DNA of 64,000 nt from Paraburkholderia antibiotica (GCF_012927125.1 NZ_JABBFZ010000014.1:124001-188000), one strand, 5' to 3'. Shown: positions 37,943-46,633, counted from the first letter of the stretch. Notes: generated by a model from the letters alone, not told the origin. Numbers and translations: made by a program.

Positions 37943-38013
37943 TGGACAAAAGATGGCTACAAGGGGCGCGCCTGGAGCGCCATGTCCAGGTTCGATTCCT
38001 GGAGCGTCCACCA
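37943..38013 (+). ncRNA. tRNA-like module 1 in the rtcB operon leader (ends in CCA)
   Basis: About 71 nt. Perfect T-arm CCAGG-TTCGATT-CCTGG (37986-38002); then AGCGTCC-A-CCA as a 3' acceptor strand with encoded CCA. An anticodon-like arm GGCGC-GCCTGGA-GCGCC (5-bp stem, 7-base loop, 37965-37981) and a 4-base variable loop precede it. The 5' acceptor strand TGGAC pairs with GTCCA, but the rest of the stem mispairs and the D-arm is shortened (22 instead of 26 bases before the anticodon stem). The loop lacks U33. So it is a tRNA mimic or decayed tRNA, not a normal decoding tRNA. It lies downstream of the sigma54 promoter. Confidence 0.7.
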
Positions 38014-38014
38014 C

Positions 38015-38086
38015 TGTTCGAAAAACTCATCTGGTTGAGGCTGCCGGTGAAAACCAGCGGTTGCGGGTTCGAATCCCGCGCGAGCA
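38015..38086 (+). ncRNA. tRNA-like module 2 in the rtcB operon leader
   Basis: About 72 nt, one base after module 1. Acceptor-like pairing TGTTCG (38015-38020) with CGAGCA (38081-38086, one G-U); D-arm CTCA-TCTGGT-TGAG (38026-38039) including the conserved GG; T-arm GCGGG-TTCGAAT-CCCGC (38063-38079), fully canonical. In place of an anticodon arm there is a GGT-GAAA-ACC hairpin, possibly extended by GCT/AGC. No CCA follows. The strong D- and T-arms with a missing anticodon loop point to a tRNA mimic, like the tRNA-like part of bacterial Y RNAs. Confidence 0.7.
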
Positions 38087-38136
38087 TTGTCCGCAAGGAC
38101 AACAGCAGTACCCGCCGGCCCGGGCCGCAAGGCCCG
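38087..38136 (+). ncRNA. Two GCAA-tetraloop hairpins after the tRNA-like modules
   Basis: TTGTCC-GCAA-GGACAA (38087-38102) and CGGGCC-GCAA-GGCCCG (38121-38136): both 6-bp stems are perfect and both loops are GNRA tetraloops. No T-run follows, so they look like structural RNA rather than terminators. A further T-arm-like hairpin GCGAG-TTCAATG-CCCGC (one mispair) lies at 38251-38267. Confidence 0.6.
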
Positions 38137-38350
38137 CCGCGCGTCGGACCGGTCACGGTGCCGCGCGAACGGCCGGGAGAACGAGTGGCATGCGCAAGCA
38201 CGTGCGCCGACGCAAGGTAATAGGCAGTACAACCAGGCGTTGTTGAGTGTGCGAGTTCAATGCCCGCGTTCAGCCCGCCCGTTCGTGTCGCGCCCTGATC
38301 CGTGCGATGCGTGCGTGCCGGCGGTCATCAAGGAAAAAAAGGAAATAGAT

Positions 38351-39490
38351 ATGTGGAAGCGTTATGTAGTGAAGAAGAACGAACGCGCACTGTTGATGAA
38401 TGAAGGCGACTTCGTAAAGGTATTGGAACCGGGCGTGTTCCGTGCCTTTGATCCGTTCAATCGTCTGTCGGTGCAGGCTGCGAGTCTCAATGCGCCACTC
38501 GCGGACAAAGCGCTCGCTGATTATCTGCGTCACGACGCGCAGGACGTACTCGCGCAATACTTTGTCGCGATGGATCTTGCGGACGATGAAGCGGGTCTGC
38601 GCTACGAGAACGACGCACTCGTCGAAATCTTGCCGCCGGGCACGCGTCGGCTGTACTGGACCGGCCTCGTCGAGCACCGGCTCGAGCGCGTCGATCTTGT
38701 GCAAGATCATGCATTGCCGGCGGCACTCACAAGACGGCTGACACAGCCGACGCTGCGCGCAAGCGCCGTGGCGGGCCTTGCAGGTGTTTTGATCGCTCAG
38801 GTACCGGCTTACCACGTTGGTGTGCTGAAAGTCGATGGCAAGATCGAGCAGTTGCTGGAAGCAGGACTGTCTGGTTTCTGGCGTTTCAACCGCGATGTGG
38901 CGGTCGAACTCGTCGATCTGCGACTGCAGGCACTCGAAGTTAGTGGGCAGGAAATCCTGACGCGCGACAAAGTCGCGCTGCGGCTGAATCTGTCGGCGAC
39001 CTGGTGCTATGCGGATGTGCTGCGCGCGTTCGGGCAACTGCAGAAACCCGTCGACCATCTGTACCGCGAGTTGCAATTCGCGCTGCGCGCCGCCGTCGGC
39101 ACGCGCACGCTGGATGAGTTGCTCGAAAACAAGCAGATGATCGACGACGTCGTGATCGCACAGGTGCGCACGCGCCTTGCCGATTCAGGCATGGACGTGC
39201 GTAGCGTCGGCGTAAAGGACATCGTGCTGCCTGGAGAGATGAAGACGATCCTCGCTCAGGTGGTCGAAGCCGAGAAGGCTGCGCAGGCGAACGTGATCCG
39301 CCGCCGCGAAGAAACCGCGGCAACCCGTTCGCTGTTGAACACTGCAAAGGTGATGGAAGAGAACCCGACCGCACTGCGCCTGAAGGAACTGGAAACGCTT
39401 GAGCGCGTCGCGGAACGGATCGACCGCATCTCGGTGTTCGGCGGTCTGGACCAGGTACTGAATGGCCTTGTGAGCATCAAGGCGACGTAA
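38351..39490 (+). CDS. Slipin / SPFH (Band-7) domain protein of the rtc operon
   Basis: 379 aa. The SPFH/Band-7 domain covers about residues 150-320 (AYHVGVLKVDGKIEQLLEAG, GQEILTRDKVALRLNLSATW, GVKDIVLPGEMKTILAQVVEAEKAAQANVIRRREETA). A helical, coiled-coil-type C-terminus follows. No clear membrane hairpin is visible, so it may be a soluble or peripheral scaffold. The first ~140 residues are a distinct domain that I do not recognise. AAGGAAA Shine-Dalgarno; start at 38351, since the longer frame to 38087 would read through the tRNA-like leader. 67 bp before rtcB, so one operon. Its exact role in RNA repair is unknown. Confidence 0.88.
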   Translation: MWKRYVVKKNERALLMNEGDFVKVLEPGVFRAFDPFNRLSVQAASLNAPLADKALADYLRHDAQDVLAQYFVAMDLADDEAGLRYENDALVEILPPGTRRLYWTGLVEHRLERVDLVQDHALPAALTRRLTQPTLRASAVAGLAGVLIAQVPAYHVGVLKVDGKIEQLLEAGLSGFWRFNRDVAVELVDLRLQALEVSGQEILTRDKVALRLNLSATWCYADVLRAFGQLQKPVDHLYRELQFALRAAVGTRTLDELLENKQMIDDVVIAQVRTRLADSGMDVRSVGVKDIVLPGEMKTILAQVVEAEKAAQANVIRRREETAATRSLLNTAKVMEENPTALRLKELETLERVAERIDRISVFGGLDQVLNGLVSIKAT

Positions 39491-39557
39491 TAAACGCTTG
39501 CGATGCGATACGACGTGTTAGCGCCGCATCGCAGGCATGACGAAATTGGGTGAAGCA

Positions 39558-40781
39558 ATGAATGAACTGGATTATCAGGTGATGGAACTGGCGCACGGCA
39601 AGCCAGTGAAGATGTGGACCAACGGCGTCGCCGTCGAGGACGACGCTCGCACACAGCTGTGCAATACCGCGCAGATGCCGTTTATTTTCAAGCACGTCGC
39701 GGTGATGCCGGACGTGCACCTTGGCAAAGGCTCGACGATCGGCAGCGTAATTCCGACGCAGGGCGCGATTATTCCGGCGGCGGTCGGTGTCGATATCGGC
39801 TGCGGCATGATGGCCGCGCGTACGACGCTCACCGCCTCGGATCTGCCGGACTCACTCGCGGGTCTGCGTAGCGCGATTGAACGGGCAGTGCCGCATGGCC
39901 GTGCGCCCGGGCGACGCGATCCGGGTGCGTGGGGCAATCGCGCGCCGGCAGCGGTCGATGCCACGTGGAAGTCGCTACAACCGGGCTTCAAACAGATCGT
40001 CGACAAGTATCCGAAGCTGGAGAAGACGAACCACTATGCGCATCTCGGCACGCTTGGAACGGGCAATCACTTCATTGAAGTGTGTCTGGATGATACCGAC
40101 AGCGTGTGGTTCATGTTGCATAGCGGATCACGCGGCGTCGGCAATGCAATCGGCAGTCTGTTTATCGAGCTCGCGCAGAACGATATGCGTCAGCACATCG
40201 CAAATCTGCCGGACCGCAATCTCGCGTATTTCAGCGAGGGCAGCCAGCATTTCGACGATTACGTCGAGGCAGTCGGTTGGGCGCAAGATTTCGCACGCCG
40301 TAATCGTCAGGTGATGATGGACGCGGTGATCAGTGCGGCGCGTGCCGTAATCGGCAAACCGTTCGGCGTCGATGAACACGCGGTGAATTGCCATCACAAC
40401 TATGTGCAGAAGGAACGTCACTTCGGTGAAGACATTTTTGTGACTCGCAAAGGCGCGGTGTCAGCACAGAAGGGTGAACTCGGGATCATTCCGGGTTCGA
40501 TGGGCGCGAAAAGCTTCATCGTGCGCGGGCTCGGCAATTCGGAGAGTTTTTGCTCGTGCAGTCACGGCGCCGGTCGGACGATGAGCCGTACGGAAGCCAG
40601 GCGCCGCTTCACGGTTGACGATCAGGTGAAGGCGACGCAAGGCGTGGAGTGCCGGAAGGACATAGGTGTCGTCGACGAAATCCCGATGGCCTACAAGGAC
40701 ATCGACATGGTGATGGCGGCACAGCGAAGTCTCGTCGAAGTGGTGCACACACTGCGTCAGGTGGTGTGCGTGAAAGGATAG
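39558..40781 (+). CDS. rtcB: RtcB RNA ligase (3'-phosphate/cyclic phosphate to 5'-OH)
   Basis: 407 aa. GTP- and Mn-dependent ligase that rejoins broken tRNA or mRNA. The active-site set is complete: VGVDIGCGM (metal cysteine), LGTGNHFIE, MLHSGSRGVGN, NCHHNYV, and SHGAGRTMSR with the GMP-accepting histidine. I prefer the ATG at 39558 (GGGTGA upstream); an in-frame ATG at 39537 would add 7 residues. No rtcA is present in this locus. Confidence 0.96.
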   Translation: MNELDYQVMELAHGKPVKMWTNGVAVEDDARTQLCNTAQMPFIFKHVAVMPDVHLGKGSTIGSVIPTQGAIIPAAVGVDIGCGMMAARTTLTASDLPDSLAGLRSAIERAVPHGRAPGRRDPGAWGNRAPAAVDATWKSLQPGFKQIVDKYPKLEKTNHYAHLGTLGTGNHFIEVCLDDTDSVWFMLHSGSRGVGNAIGSLFIELAQNDMRQHIANLPDRNLAYFSEGSQHFDDYVEAVGWAQDFARRNRQVMMDAVISAARAVIGKPFGVDEHAVNCHHNYVQKERHFGEDIFVTRKGAVSAQKGELGIIPGSMGAKSFIVRGLGNSESFCSCSHGAGRTMSRTEARRRFTVDDQVKATQGVECRKDIGVVDEIPMAYKDIDMVMAAQRSLVEVVHTLRQVVCVKG

Positions 40782-40822
40782 CGCGGCGGATGGCCGGCCG
40801 CCGTGCGCAAAAGACAGGAAAT

Positions 40823-40981
40823 ATGATGAAACGGGAGAAGGAACTCATGATGGTGCGCAGCGCGCATCCGGTCGAGTCGGCCATGCGCGAGCGAGTACTC
40901 GATCAACATCGTGGTCAGTTCAACTTCACGGTGGATTCATCAAATAGTGTAGTGGTCAACTCATCCCGGACACTACGTTAA
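40823..40981 (+). pseudogene. Small ORF at the end of the rtc operon, altered by IS insertion
   Basis: Begins 41 bp after rtcB with AGGAAA upstream. The current frame gives 52 aa, the last ~10 encoded by the IS end. Removing the IS and one TAG copy restores a protein of about 43 aa that would end ...VDSSNSDH then TGA. So the insertion changes only the last few residues. I do not recognise the family. Confidence 0.5.
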
Positions 40982-41835
40982 GTTTTTCTTCCGCAACGGC
41001 GGGTGCCAGTCCGTCATTGAACTGATGCGGCCGTATCCAGTTGTACCGATGCATCAGGTAATGGCTGATATCCCGATGCGCTTCCTGCGCCGACATGTAA
41101 CCCACTGACGGCAGCCATTCCGTCTTGAAGCTGCGGAACAGCCGTTCCATCGGGGAGTTATCCCAACAGTTTCCACGACGGCTCATGCTCTGCGGTATCC
41201 GATAGCGCCACAGTCGCTGACGGAATTTCCGGCTTGCGTATTGACCACCCTGATCGGAATGAAACAATAATTCTTGCGGCCTGCCGCGCTGCTCGTAGGC
41301 CATCTCCAGCGCCTGCACGACCAGGGCGGCATCGGCGCGTGCCGAGAACGCCCAGCCAACAACCCGCCGCGTGAACAGATCGAGCACAACGGCCAGATAA
41401 TGCCAACGGCCTTGCGCCCAGACGTACGTGATATCACCGCACCAGACCTGATTAGGCGCACCCACCTCGAACTGCCGATTGAGATGATTTGGGATATCGA
41501 TCCGCTCGACCGTGGCCTGCTTGTAGGCGTGGCTGCCGGGCTGCTTGCAGATCACAACCCCAGCTCGTCCATCAAGCGGCTGACCTTGAAGCGGCCAATC
41601 GCCGTACCTTCCTCGCGCATCATGCCCATGATGCTGCGACTGCCCGCAGCGCTTCGACTTTCGACGAACAGTTCATGCACCCGGCTACGCAATTGCATAC
41701 GCTCGGCATCAACGCGCCGCGCACGCTCCCGATACGCATACAGGCAGGACCGCGATACGTCGAAAACCGCGCAGATCAATTCGACCGATTCGCTTGCACC
41801 GATCTGGTCGATTACTTCGTACGTTCGATGCCTTC
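40956..41835 (-). pseudogene. IS3-family OrfB transposase, frameshifted
   Basis: DDE integrase core with WCGDITYVW, FHSDQGGQYAS and the E in NSPMERLFRSFKTEW. The frame breaks near 41553-41560: the upstream part ends RLMDELGL-stop and the remainder continues as ICKQPGSHAYKQATVERI in another frame. One missing base (or two extra) explains it. This break is separate from the programmed orfA/orfB frameshift, so the copy is probably inactive. Confidence 0.85.
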
Positions 41836-42120
41836 TGACATCAAGAGCGCGGTAGCCTTTTTTAAAATGGCCTTCTCGCGCTCGAGGCGTTCGATACGCG
41901 CCTCAAGTTCCTGGATGCGTTGCTGATCCGGCGTGATTGCCTTGCCCTGCGGGGTGATGCCATTACGTTCAAGTTGAAGCTGCTGCACCCAGCGACGCAG
42001 CACCGTCTCGCCCACGCCGACCGAGCGACTCGCTTCCATATGGTTATAGCCCTGGTCGAGCACCAGACACGCAGCTTGCTGCTTGAACTCCGGGGAAAAC
42101 GTACGACGTTGCTTGCTCAT
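41812..42120 (-). CDS. IS3-family OrfA (HTH protein)
   Basis: 102 aa. N-terminal helix-turn-helix (MSKQRRTFSPEFKQQAACLV, SRSVGVGETVLRRWVQQL) and a C-terminal leucine-zipper-like helix (RIQELEARIERLEREKAILKK). The start at 42120 follows AAGAGGTG. It intersects the slippery A-AAA-AAG site used to fuse OrfA to OrfB. Confidence 0.9.
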   Translation of the reverse strand: MSKQRRTFSPEFKQQAACLVLDQGYNHMEASRSVGVGETVLRRWVQQLQLERNGITPQGKAITPDQQRIQELEARIERLEREKAILKKATALLMSEGIERTK

Positions 42121-42417
42121 CAGACACCTCTTCATGGCGAGCATTCTCGCCTAAATCAGTGTCCGGATTCATTAGACCACTACATAGCGACCACTGAAGT
42201 GAGCCTGTCTAGCTCTCCATTGTGAGTGTTTCTAAGCAACGGCGCGCTGCCGAATATCGTCCAGCACTTGCACAATCCGGGTTACTTGCGCGGGAGGGAA
42301 CACGTCAACCCGAGCACCTAAGAGGGTACCAGCGCGGAGCAACTCTTTTGTGCTGCCGCCCGCGACCCGAACCACCTACACTGTGGCTCCATTCACTTCC
42401 ACTGGCAGGGTGCGCCC

Positions 42418-43233
42418 ATGAACAGACTGCTCGACATCGGCTTCCAGGTGGCCGGCGAGTGGCTTCCCGATAACGACACGGTGCGGATGTCGTTTCAGCG
42501 GCTCGCCGGGCAGCACAACATCCTCTATGCCTTCGTCTGCAATGGCGAGGTCAAGTACGTCGGCGTGTCATCGCAGACCCTGCGCCAGCGCATGGCCGGG
42601 TACCGGTCGCCCGGGCCGAAAAGCACGACCAACATCCGCAATAACCGCAACATTCGCGGACAACTGGACCAGGGCGTCGCGGTCGAGGTCTATGCGCTGC
42701 CCGACTCCGGGCTGATGCACATCGGCCCGTTTCACCTCAATCTCGCCGCCGGCCTCGAGGCCAGCATCATTACGTCGCTGCGTCCCGAGTGGAACATTGT
42801 CGGGAACCGGCTCATGAAGGAGCAGATTCGTGATGGCGAGCCGGAACTGGTGGAACTGGAGCCGGCCGTGTCGTCTGATGGCTCGACGCCCGGCACCCTG
42901 TCAGAAGCGCAGGACGACGGCGCCGTGCCGTTGGGGGCGTTCGAATTCACGCTGCAGCGGAGCTACTGGAAGGACGGCTTCTTCAACGGCGGAGTGGCCG
43001 CGAAGGACCTCCTGGGCGCGGGCGGCGAGCACATAGAGATTTTCTTTGGCGACGAGGCGACTCCGATTAACGGTACGATTAACCGCAGTTCGCCGGGCAA
43101 CAGGACACCGCGCGTGCACGGGGGACGAGAATTGAAATGGCGTTTCCAAACGCTGCCCGAGTTGACGCCGATGCTCGTCGAGGTGTTTGCGCCTACATCT
43201 ATCCGTATCCGCAGCAAGGACGGCGTGGGTTGA
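42418..43233 (+). CDS. GIY-YIG nuclease with C-terminal beta-rich domain
   Basis: 271 aa. GIY-YIG nuclease core in the N-terminal half: ILYAFV (35-40), YVGVS (47-51), catalytic-type arginine in LRQRM (R56/R58) and the metal glutamate in GLEASIITSLRPEWN (E114). The C-terminal ~110 residues (EFTLQRSYWKDGFFNGG, INRSSPGNRTPRVHGG, WRFQTLPELTPMLVEVFAP) look like a beta-rich DNA-binding module. The family includes restriction enzymes such as Eco29kI, so a role as the site-specific nuclease opposite the neighbouring C5 methyltransferase is plausible. It lies 455 bp upstream of that gene on the same strand. Confidence 0.82.
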   Translation: MNRLLDIGFQVAGEWLPDNDTVRMSFQRLAGQHNILYAFVCNGEVKYVGVSSQTLRQRMAGYRSPGPKSTTNIRNNRNIRGQLDQGVAVEVYALPDSGLMHIGPFHLNLAAGLEASIITSLRPEWNIVGNRLMKEQIRDGEPELVELEPAVSSDGSTPGTLSEAQDDGAVPLGAFEFTLQRSYWKDGFFNGGVAAKDLLGAGGEHIEIFFGDEATPINGTINRSSPGNRTPRVHGGRELKWRFQTLPELTPMLVEVFAPTSIRIRSKDGVG

Positions 43234-43688
43234 GCTGTAGCCGCACGAGCGGATGGACAGGCGCCCTCCCTCTGGAAGCAGTACGCTCCCCCTGTCAGCG
43301 CGCTCCCAAGTTGAGATTGCGCACTATGGCCGGCGTCCTCGACTACAGCGAATTTCAAGGTCGCAGCGCCGAACGAGACCGCATTCGAAGCGTTGTTATG
43401 GCACGACGAACGGTATGTGCCAGCCGACCCAAAAAGTACGCGCCGCCAGCAAGCATTTTGACAATGCAGGCTGAATTTTCAACGCCATCCACGCATCCAC
43501 GCGGCATCATTTCTGCACGTAGGGTGTACATTGGGTATGTATGGATATACAGTATCGATGAGTGCTTCCGCGTGCGCATCCTTGCGTGGCGCGGAAGTTT
43601 AGCTGGCATAATGGCGCGCGCGCCGCGCCTGCGCGCGAGGCAATGGGCCGCATCGAATGAAAACTAACGTCAACCCTATTTGGCGCAA
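43234..43688. other. Non-coding gap between the nuclease and methyltransferase genes
   Basis: 455 bp with no credible gene. A TGGCATAAT extended -10-like element (43604-43612) has a weak TTGCGT at 43582. A promoter for the methyltransferase operon probably lies here. Confidence 0.4.
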
Positions 43689-45047
43689 ATGAAGTCTTTC
43701 CGTTTCGTCGACTTGTTCGCCGGGCTCGGCGGCTTCCACTTGGCGCTTGAGCGTCTAGGCGGAACTTGTGTCTTTGCCGCCGAGTGGCAGGAGCACCTTC
43801 GTGACCTATACGAGGTCAATTTCGGGTTAAGGCCCGAGGGTGACATAACGCAGATATTGCCGGAGAAAGTTCCTGCGCATGATGTGCTGACTGCGGGATT
43901 TCCGTGTCAGCCGTTTTCGAAAGCAGGCGACCAACTCGGCTTTGAATGCACGAAGCAGGGTAATTTGTTTTTTAATGTCGAGGCAATCCTGAAAGAGAAG
44001 ATGCCTCGATTTTTCATTCTTGAGAATGTCCCGAACCTGCTGAAACATGATGAAGGCAGAACGTGGGAAAAGATTCAGGAAATACTCGGACTCGATGGTT
44101 TGGGTTACCACATTAGGGCCGAGAAGCTGTCGCCGCACAATTTCGGTATACCTCAGATTCGGGAGCGGGTGTACATCGTCGGTTCAATTGAGCCGCTGAC
44201 AAGCTTCCAGTGGCCGGAGATGCTGCAGGGCGAGACGACTATCGAATCCATTCTCGATGAAAATCCCGAGGACGCTCGACGGCTATCGACGCAAGTTACT
44301 GAATGCCTCGAGGTGTGGAACGACTTTCTGGCTCGAAGTCCTTCAAAAGTTGAGTTGCCGTCGTTCCCCTTGTGGTCTATGGAGTGGGGCGCAACCTACC
44401 CTTTCGAGGAATCAACGCCGTACGCCGCATTTGTGGAAAAGGGGAAGCGAGGGCTCTATGAGATGCGTGGGTCGCACGGTGCTCGGCTGGGCGACTGGGA
44501 GTCTGTAGACGACCGTTGGGCGGCGTTGCCGAGTCACGCTCGGACTGAGCAAATGCAGTTTCCGAAATGGAAGCGGGACTTCATAAGGCAAAACCGCCAG
44601 TTTTACGCCGACAACAAGAAATGGATTGCCCCCTGGCTTCCGAAGATTCTCAAATTCCCTTCCAGCTTGCAGAAATTGGAGTGGAACGTGAAGGGTGGCG
44701 AGCGAAGCATCTGGCAATATGTGTTGCAATTCAGAGCATCGGGCGTGCGTATAAAGCGCCGCACTACGGCACCAAGCCTAATTGCAATGACCGATACACA
44801 GGTACCCATTATCGGCTGGGAACGGCGGTACATGACACCCAGGGAGTGCGCACGGCTGCAAAGTCTGGAAGAACTGAAGCAGTTGCCGGGTAGCCCGACC
44901 AAGGCATTCCACGCGCTGGGGAACGCCGTAAATTCCAGAGTGGTCGAAAATGTTGCACGGGCACTACTGAACGGTACGCGGCGCACGAGTCCGCCCATTA
45001 CGCGTAGCAAGCGGGCAGACCGTCAACCGGCGGAGTCGACCGCGTGA
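43689..45047 (+). CDS. DNA (cytosine-5) methyltransferase
   Basis: 452 aa. All key C5-MTase motifs are present: I FVDLFAGLGGFHLAL (6-20), IV GFPCQPFSKAG (nucleophile C73), VI ILENVPNLL (ENV 112-114), VIII QIRERVYIVG (156-165), IX RECARLQ, X ALGNAVNSRVVE. The target-recognition region is about residues 215-360. The start is uncertain: ATG at 43689 or TTG at 43680; neither has a clear Shine-Dalgarno. Its stop overlaps the next gene's GTG by 4 bases. Confidence 0.93.
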   Translation: MKSFRFVDLFAGLGGFHLALERLGGTCVFAAEWQEHLRDLYEVNFGLRPEGDITQILPEKVPAHDVLTAGFPCQPFSKAGDQLGFECTKQGNLFFNVEAILKEKMPRFFILENVPNLLKHDEGRTWEKIQEILGLDGLGYHIRAEKLSPHNFGIPQIRERVYIVGSIEPLTSFQWPEMLQGETTIESILDENPEDARRLSTQVTECLEVWNDFLARSPSKVELPSFPLWSMEWGATYPFEESTPYAAFVEKGKRGLYEMRGSHGARLGDWESVDDRWAALPSHARTEQMQFPKWKRDFIRQNRQFYADNKKWIAPWLPKILKFPSSLQKLEWNVKGGERSIWQYVLQFRASGVRIKRRTTAPSLIAMTDTQVPIIGWERRYMTPRECARLQSLEELKQLPGSPTKAFHALGNAVNSRVVENVARALLNGTRRTSPPITRSKRADRQPAESTA

Positions 45048-46633
45048 CGGACGAGAGCTACGAGCATGTGACGAAGGTCGGCATCCGCCCGAAGGTGTCG
45101 ATGCTCTCGGTCCTGTCTAGGCTGAACTACAAGGCCTGGTTCGCCGTGGCCGAGTTCGTCGACAACAGTGTGCAAAGCTATTTCGCGAATCGCGAGCAGT
45201 TGCAACGCCTTCATGGCGATAATTTTGTCCTGAAAGTCTTCATCCGGTTGGACGCAGCGAGTCGACTTATCGAGATTGTTGACAATGCCGCGGGTATCGC
45301 TGGACGCGATTTCCCGCGCGCGTTCCGCCCAGCTGAAGTGCCGCCGGACCGCAGCGGTCTGTCAGAGTTCGGCATGGGCATGAAGACAGCCGCTTGCTGG
45401 TTCACGAACACCTGGAGTGTCCGAACCAAAGCGCTTGGCGAGGCAGTGGAACGAACAGTCAGATTCGATATTCACGACATCCTCGAAGCAAATCTGGATG
45501 ACCTGAATGTCCGGGAAACACGGGCGGACCGGCTGTCCCACTACACCGTCGTCCGGCTCGAAAATCTCGGCAAGAAGTTCCCGCAAACAAAGACGCAGAA
45601 AAAGCTGCGGGACCATCTTGCGAGTATCTATCGGGTGTACATCCGTACGGGGGAGGTCGAGCTGTATTTCGGTGACGACCAGTCGCGTCTCACGTATGAC
45701 GAGCCGGAGAGCCTGGTTGCTCCCCCGTACAACGCCCCGAATTCGCTGCCGGTGCAGTGGCGAAAGGACATCAATTTCGAATTGCCGGCCGGTCGGCGCG
45801 TATGGGGTTTTGCAGCATTGCGTCGCGAAGCATCCACGTCGCATGCCGGCTTTGCCTTGTTCCGAAGAAATCGGTTGATTGTGGGTAGCGATGACGAAAC
45901 ATACCGGCCACATGAAATCTTCGGCAATACAAACAGCTACCGCTACCAACGGCTCTTTGGTGAACTGCATGTCGAGGGGTTCGATGTTAGCCACACAAAA
46001 GACGGGTTCAGTTGGGATGAGTATGAAGAGGAGTTTCTCGATAAGCTCAGAGACCATCTGGAGGTCGAGCCGCTGAATCTTCTGAGGCAGGCGGAACAAT
46101 ATCGTGCGCGCCCATCGAAGACGGCATTACAGCCTCTGCTCAATGCCGCATCCCGGTCATTGGCATTGGACCTGGAGCGCAGTGGTGGGCAAGCGCTAGA
46201 CAGCAGTTCGGAAAATGGCAGTCAAATAGATACGGCTGCCATAGAGGATTCTGATTTTCTACAGAGTTCGACGGTCCCGTTGGTTGCGACGGAGAAAACG
46301 TTCAGCCTGTTGGTCGACGGAGATGTGTGGAACGTTGTCATTCGCAGTTTGGTCGACCCCTCTGTTACCGATTGGCTCAAAGTGGGGAAGTCGGAGCGTA
46401 ACCAGTTGGGTCAGCTTCTGGTGAACGAGATTGCGATTGACGTGTCGATGGCACATCCATTTGTGCAGCAGTTCATCGGCCCCAAAAACGAAAATGCGGA
46501 GCTTTTCCTTCGATTCGCGGTGGCCATCGCCTTGGGCGCGGTCAAGGCGAGTCGGGGAGGCTATCCGTCTGCGCCTATGATGAGCTGGATGAACCGGCTC
46601 TTGCGCGAAGCGCTCACCGGAGACCACGAATGA
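45044..46633 (+). CDS. GHKL-type ATPase, MORC/MutL-like (restriction-system ATPase)
   Basis: 529 aa. GHKL ATP site: N-box AEFVDNSVQSY (36-46), DNAAGI (80-85), SEFGMGMKTAA (107-117). The lid GMGMKTA is as in MORC and MutL ATPases. A transducer-like S5 region follows (to ~residue 330), then a C-terminal region without recognised domain. The GTG start overlaps the methyltransferase stop, and its own stop overlaps the Z1 gene start. In the literature I recall (Iyer and Aravind) such ATPases are partners in predicted restriction-modification systems. It probably acts as an ATP-gated DNA clamp here; this is inferred. Confidence 0.9.
   Translation: MTDESYEHVTKVGIRPKVSMLSVLSRLNYKAWFAVAEFVDNSVQSYFANREQLQRLHGDNFVLKVFIRLDAASRLIEIVDNAAGIAGRDFPRAFRPAEVPPDRSGLSEFGMGMKTAACWFTNTWSVRTKALGEAVERTVRFDIHDILEANLDDLNVRETRADRLSHYTVVRLENLGKKFPQTKTQKKLRDHLASIYRVYIRTGEVELYFGDDQSRLTYDEPESLVAPPYNAPNSLPVQWRKDINFELPAGRRVWGFAALRREASTSHAGFALFRRNRLIVGSDDETYRPHEIFGNTNSYRYQRLFGELHVEGFDVSHTKDGFSWDEYEEEFLDKLRDHLEVEPLNLLRQAEQYRARPSKTALQPLLNAASRSLALDLERSGGQALDSSSENGSQIDTAAIEDSDFLQSSTVPLVATEKTFSLLVDGDVWNVVIRSLVDPSVTDWLKVGKSERNQLGQLLVNEIAIDVSMAHPFVQQFIGPKNENAELFLRFAVAIALGAVKASRGGYPSAPMMSWMNRLLREALTGDHE

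Larger units (their letters stand above)
40948..42184 (-). mobile_element. IS3-family insertion sequence, 1237 bp
   Basis: Ends carry imperfect inverted repeats of about 27 bp, both starting TGTAGTGGTC and both ending CCGGACACT (40948-40974 and 42158-42184). Flanked by a 3-bp direct repeat TAG (40945-40947 and 42185-42187). Contains orfA and a frameshifted orfB with the A-AAA-AAG slippery heptamer at 41857-41863 (minus strand) that normally makes the OrfAB transposase. Confidence 0.9.

Noticed and set aside
37943..38086. Two ordinary functional tRNA genes
   Set aside because: Module 1 has a mostly mispaired acceptor stem, short D-arm and no U33; module 2 has no anticodon loop and no CCA, so neither is a standard tRNA.
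43137..43667. 176-aa ORF bridging the nuclease-methyltransferase gap
   Set aside because: Begins inside the GIY-YIG gene in another frame, lacks a Shine-Dalgarno and has no coherent motif.
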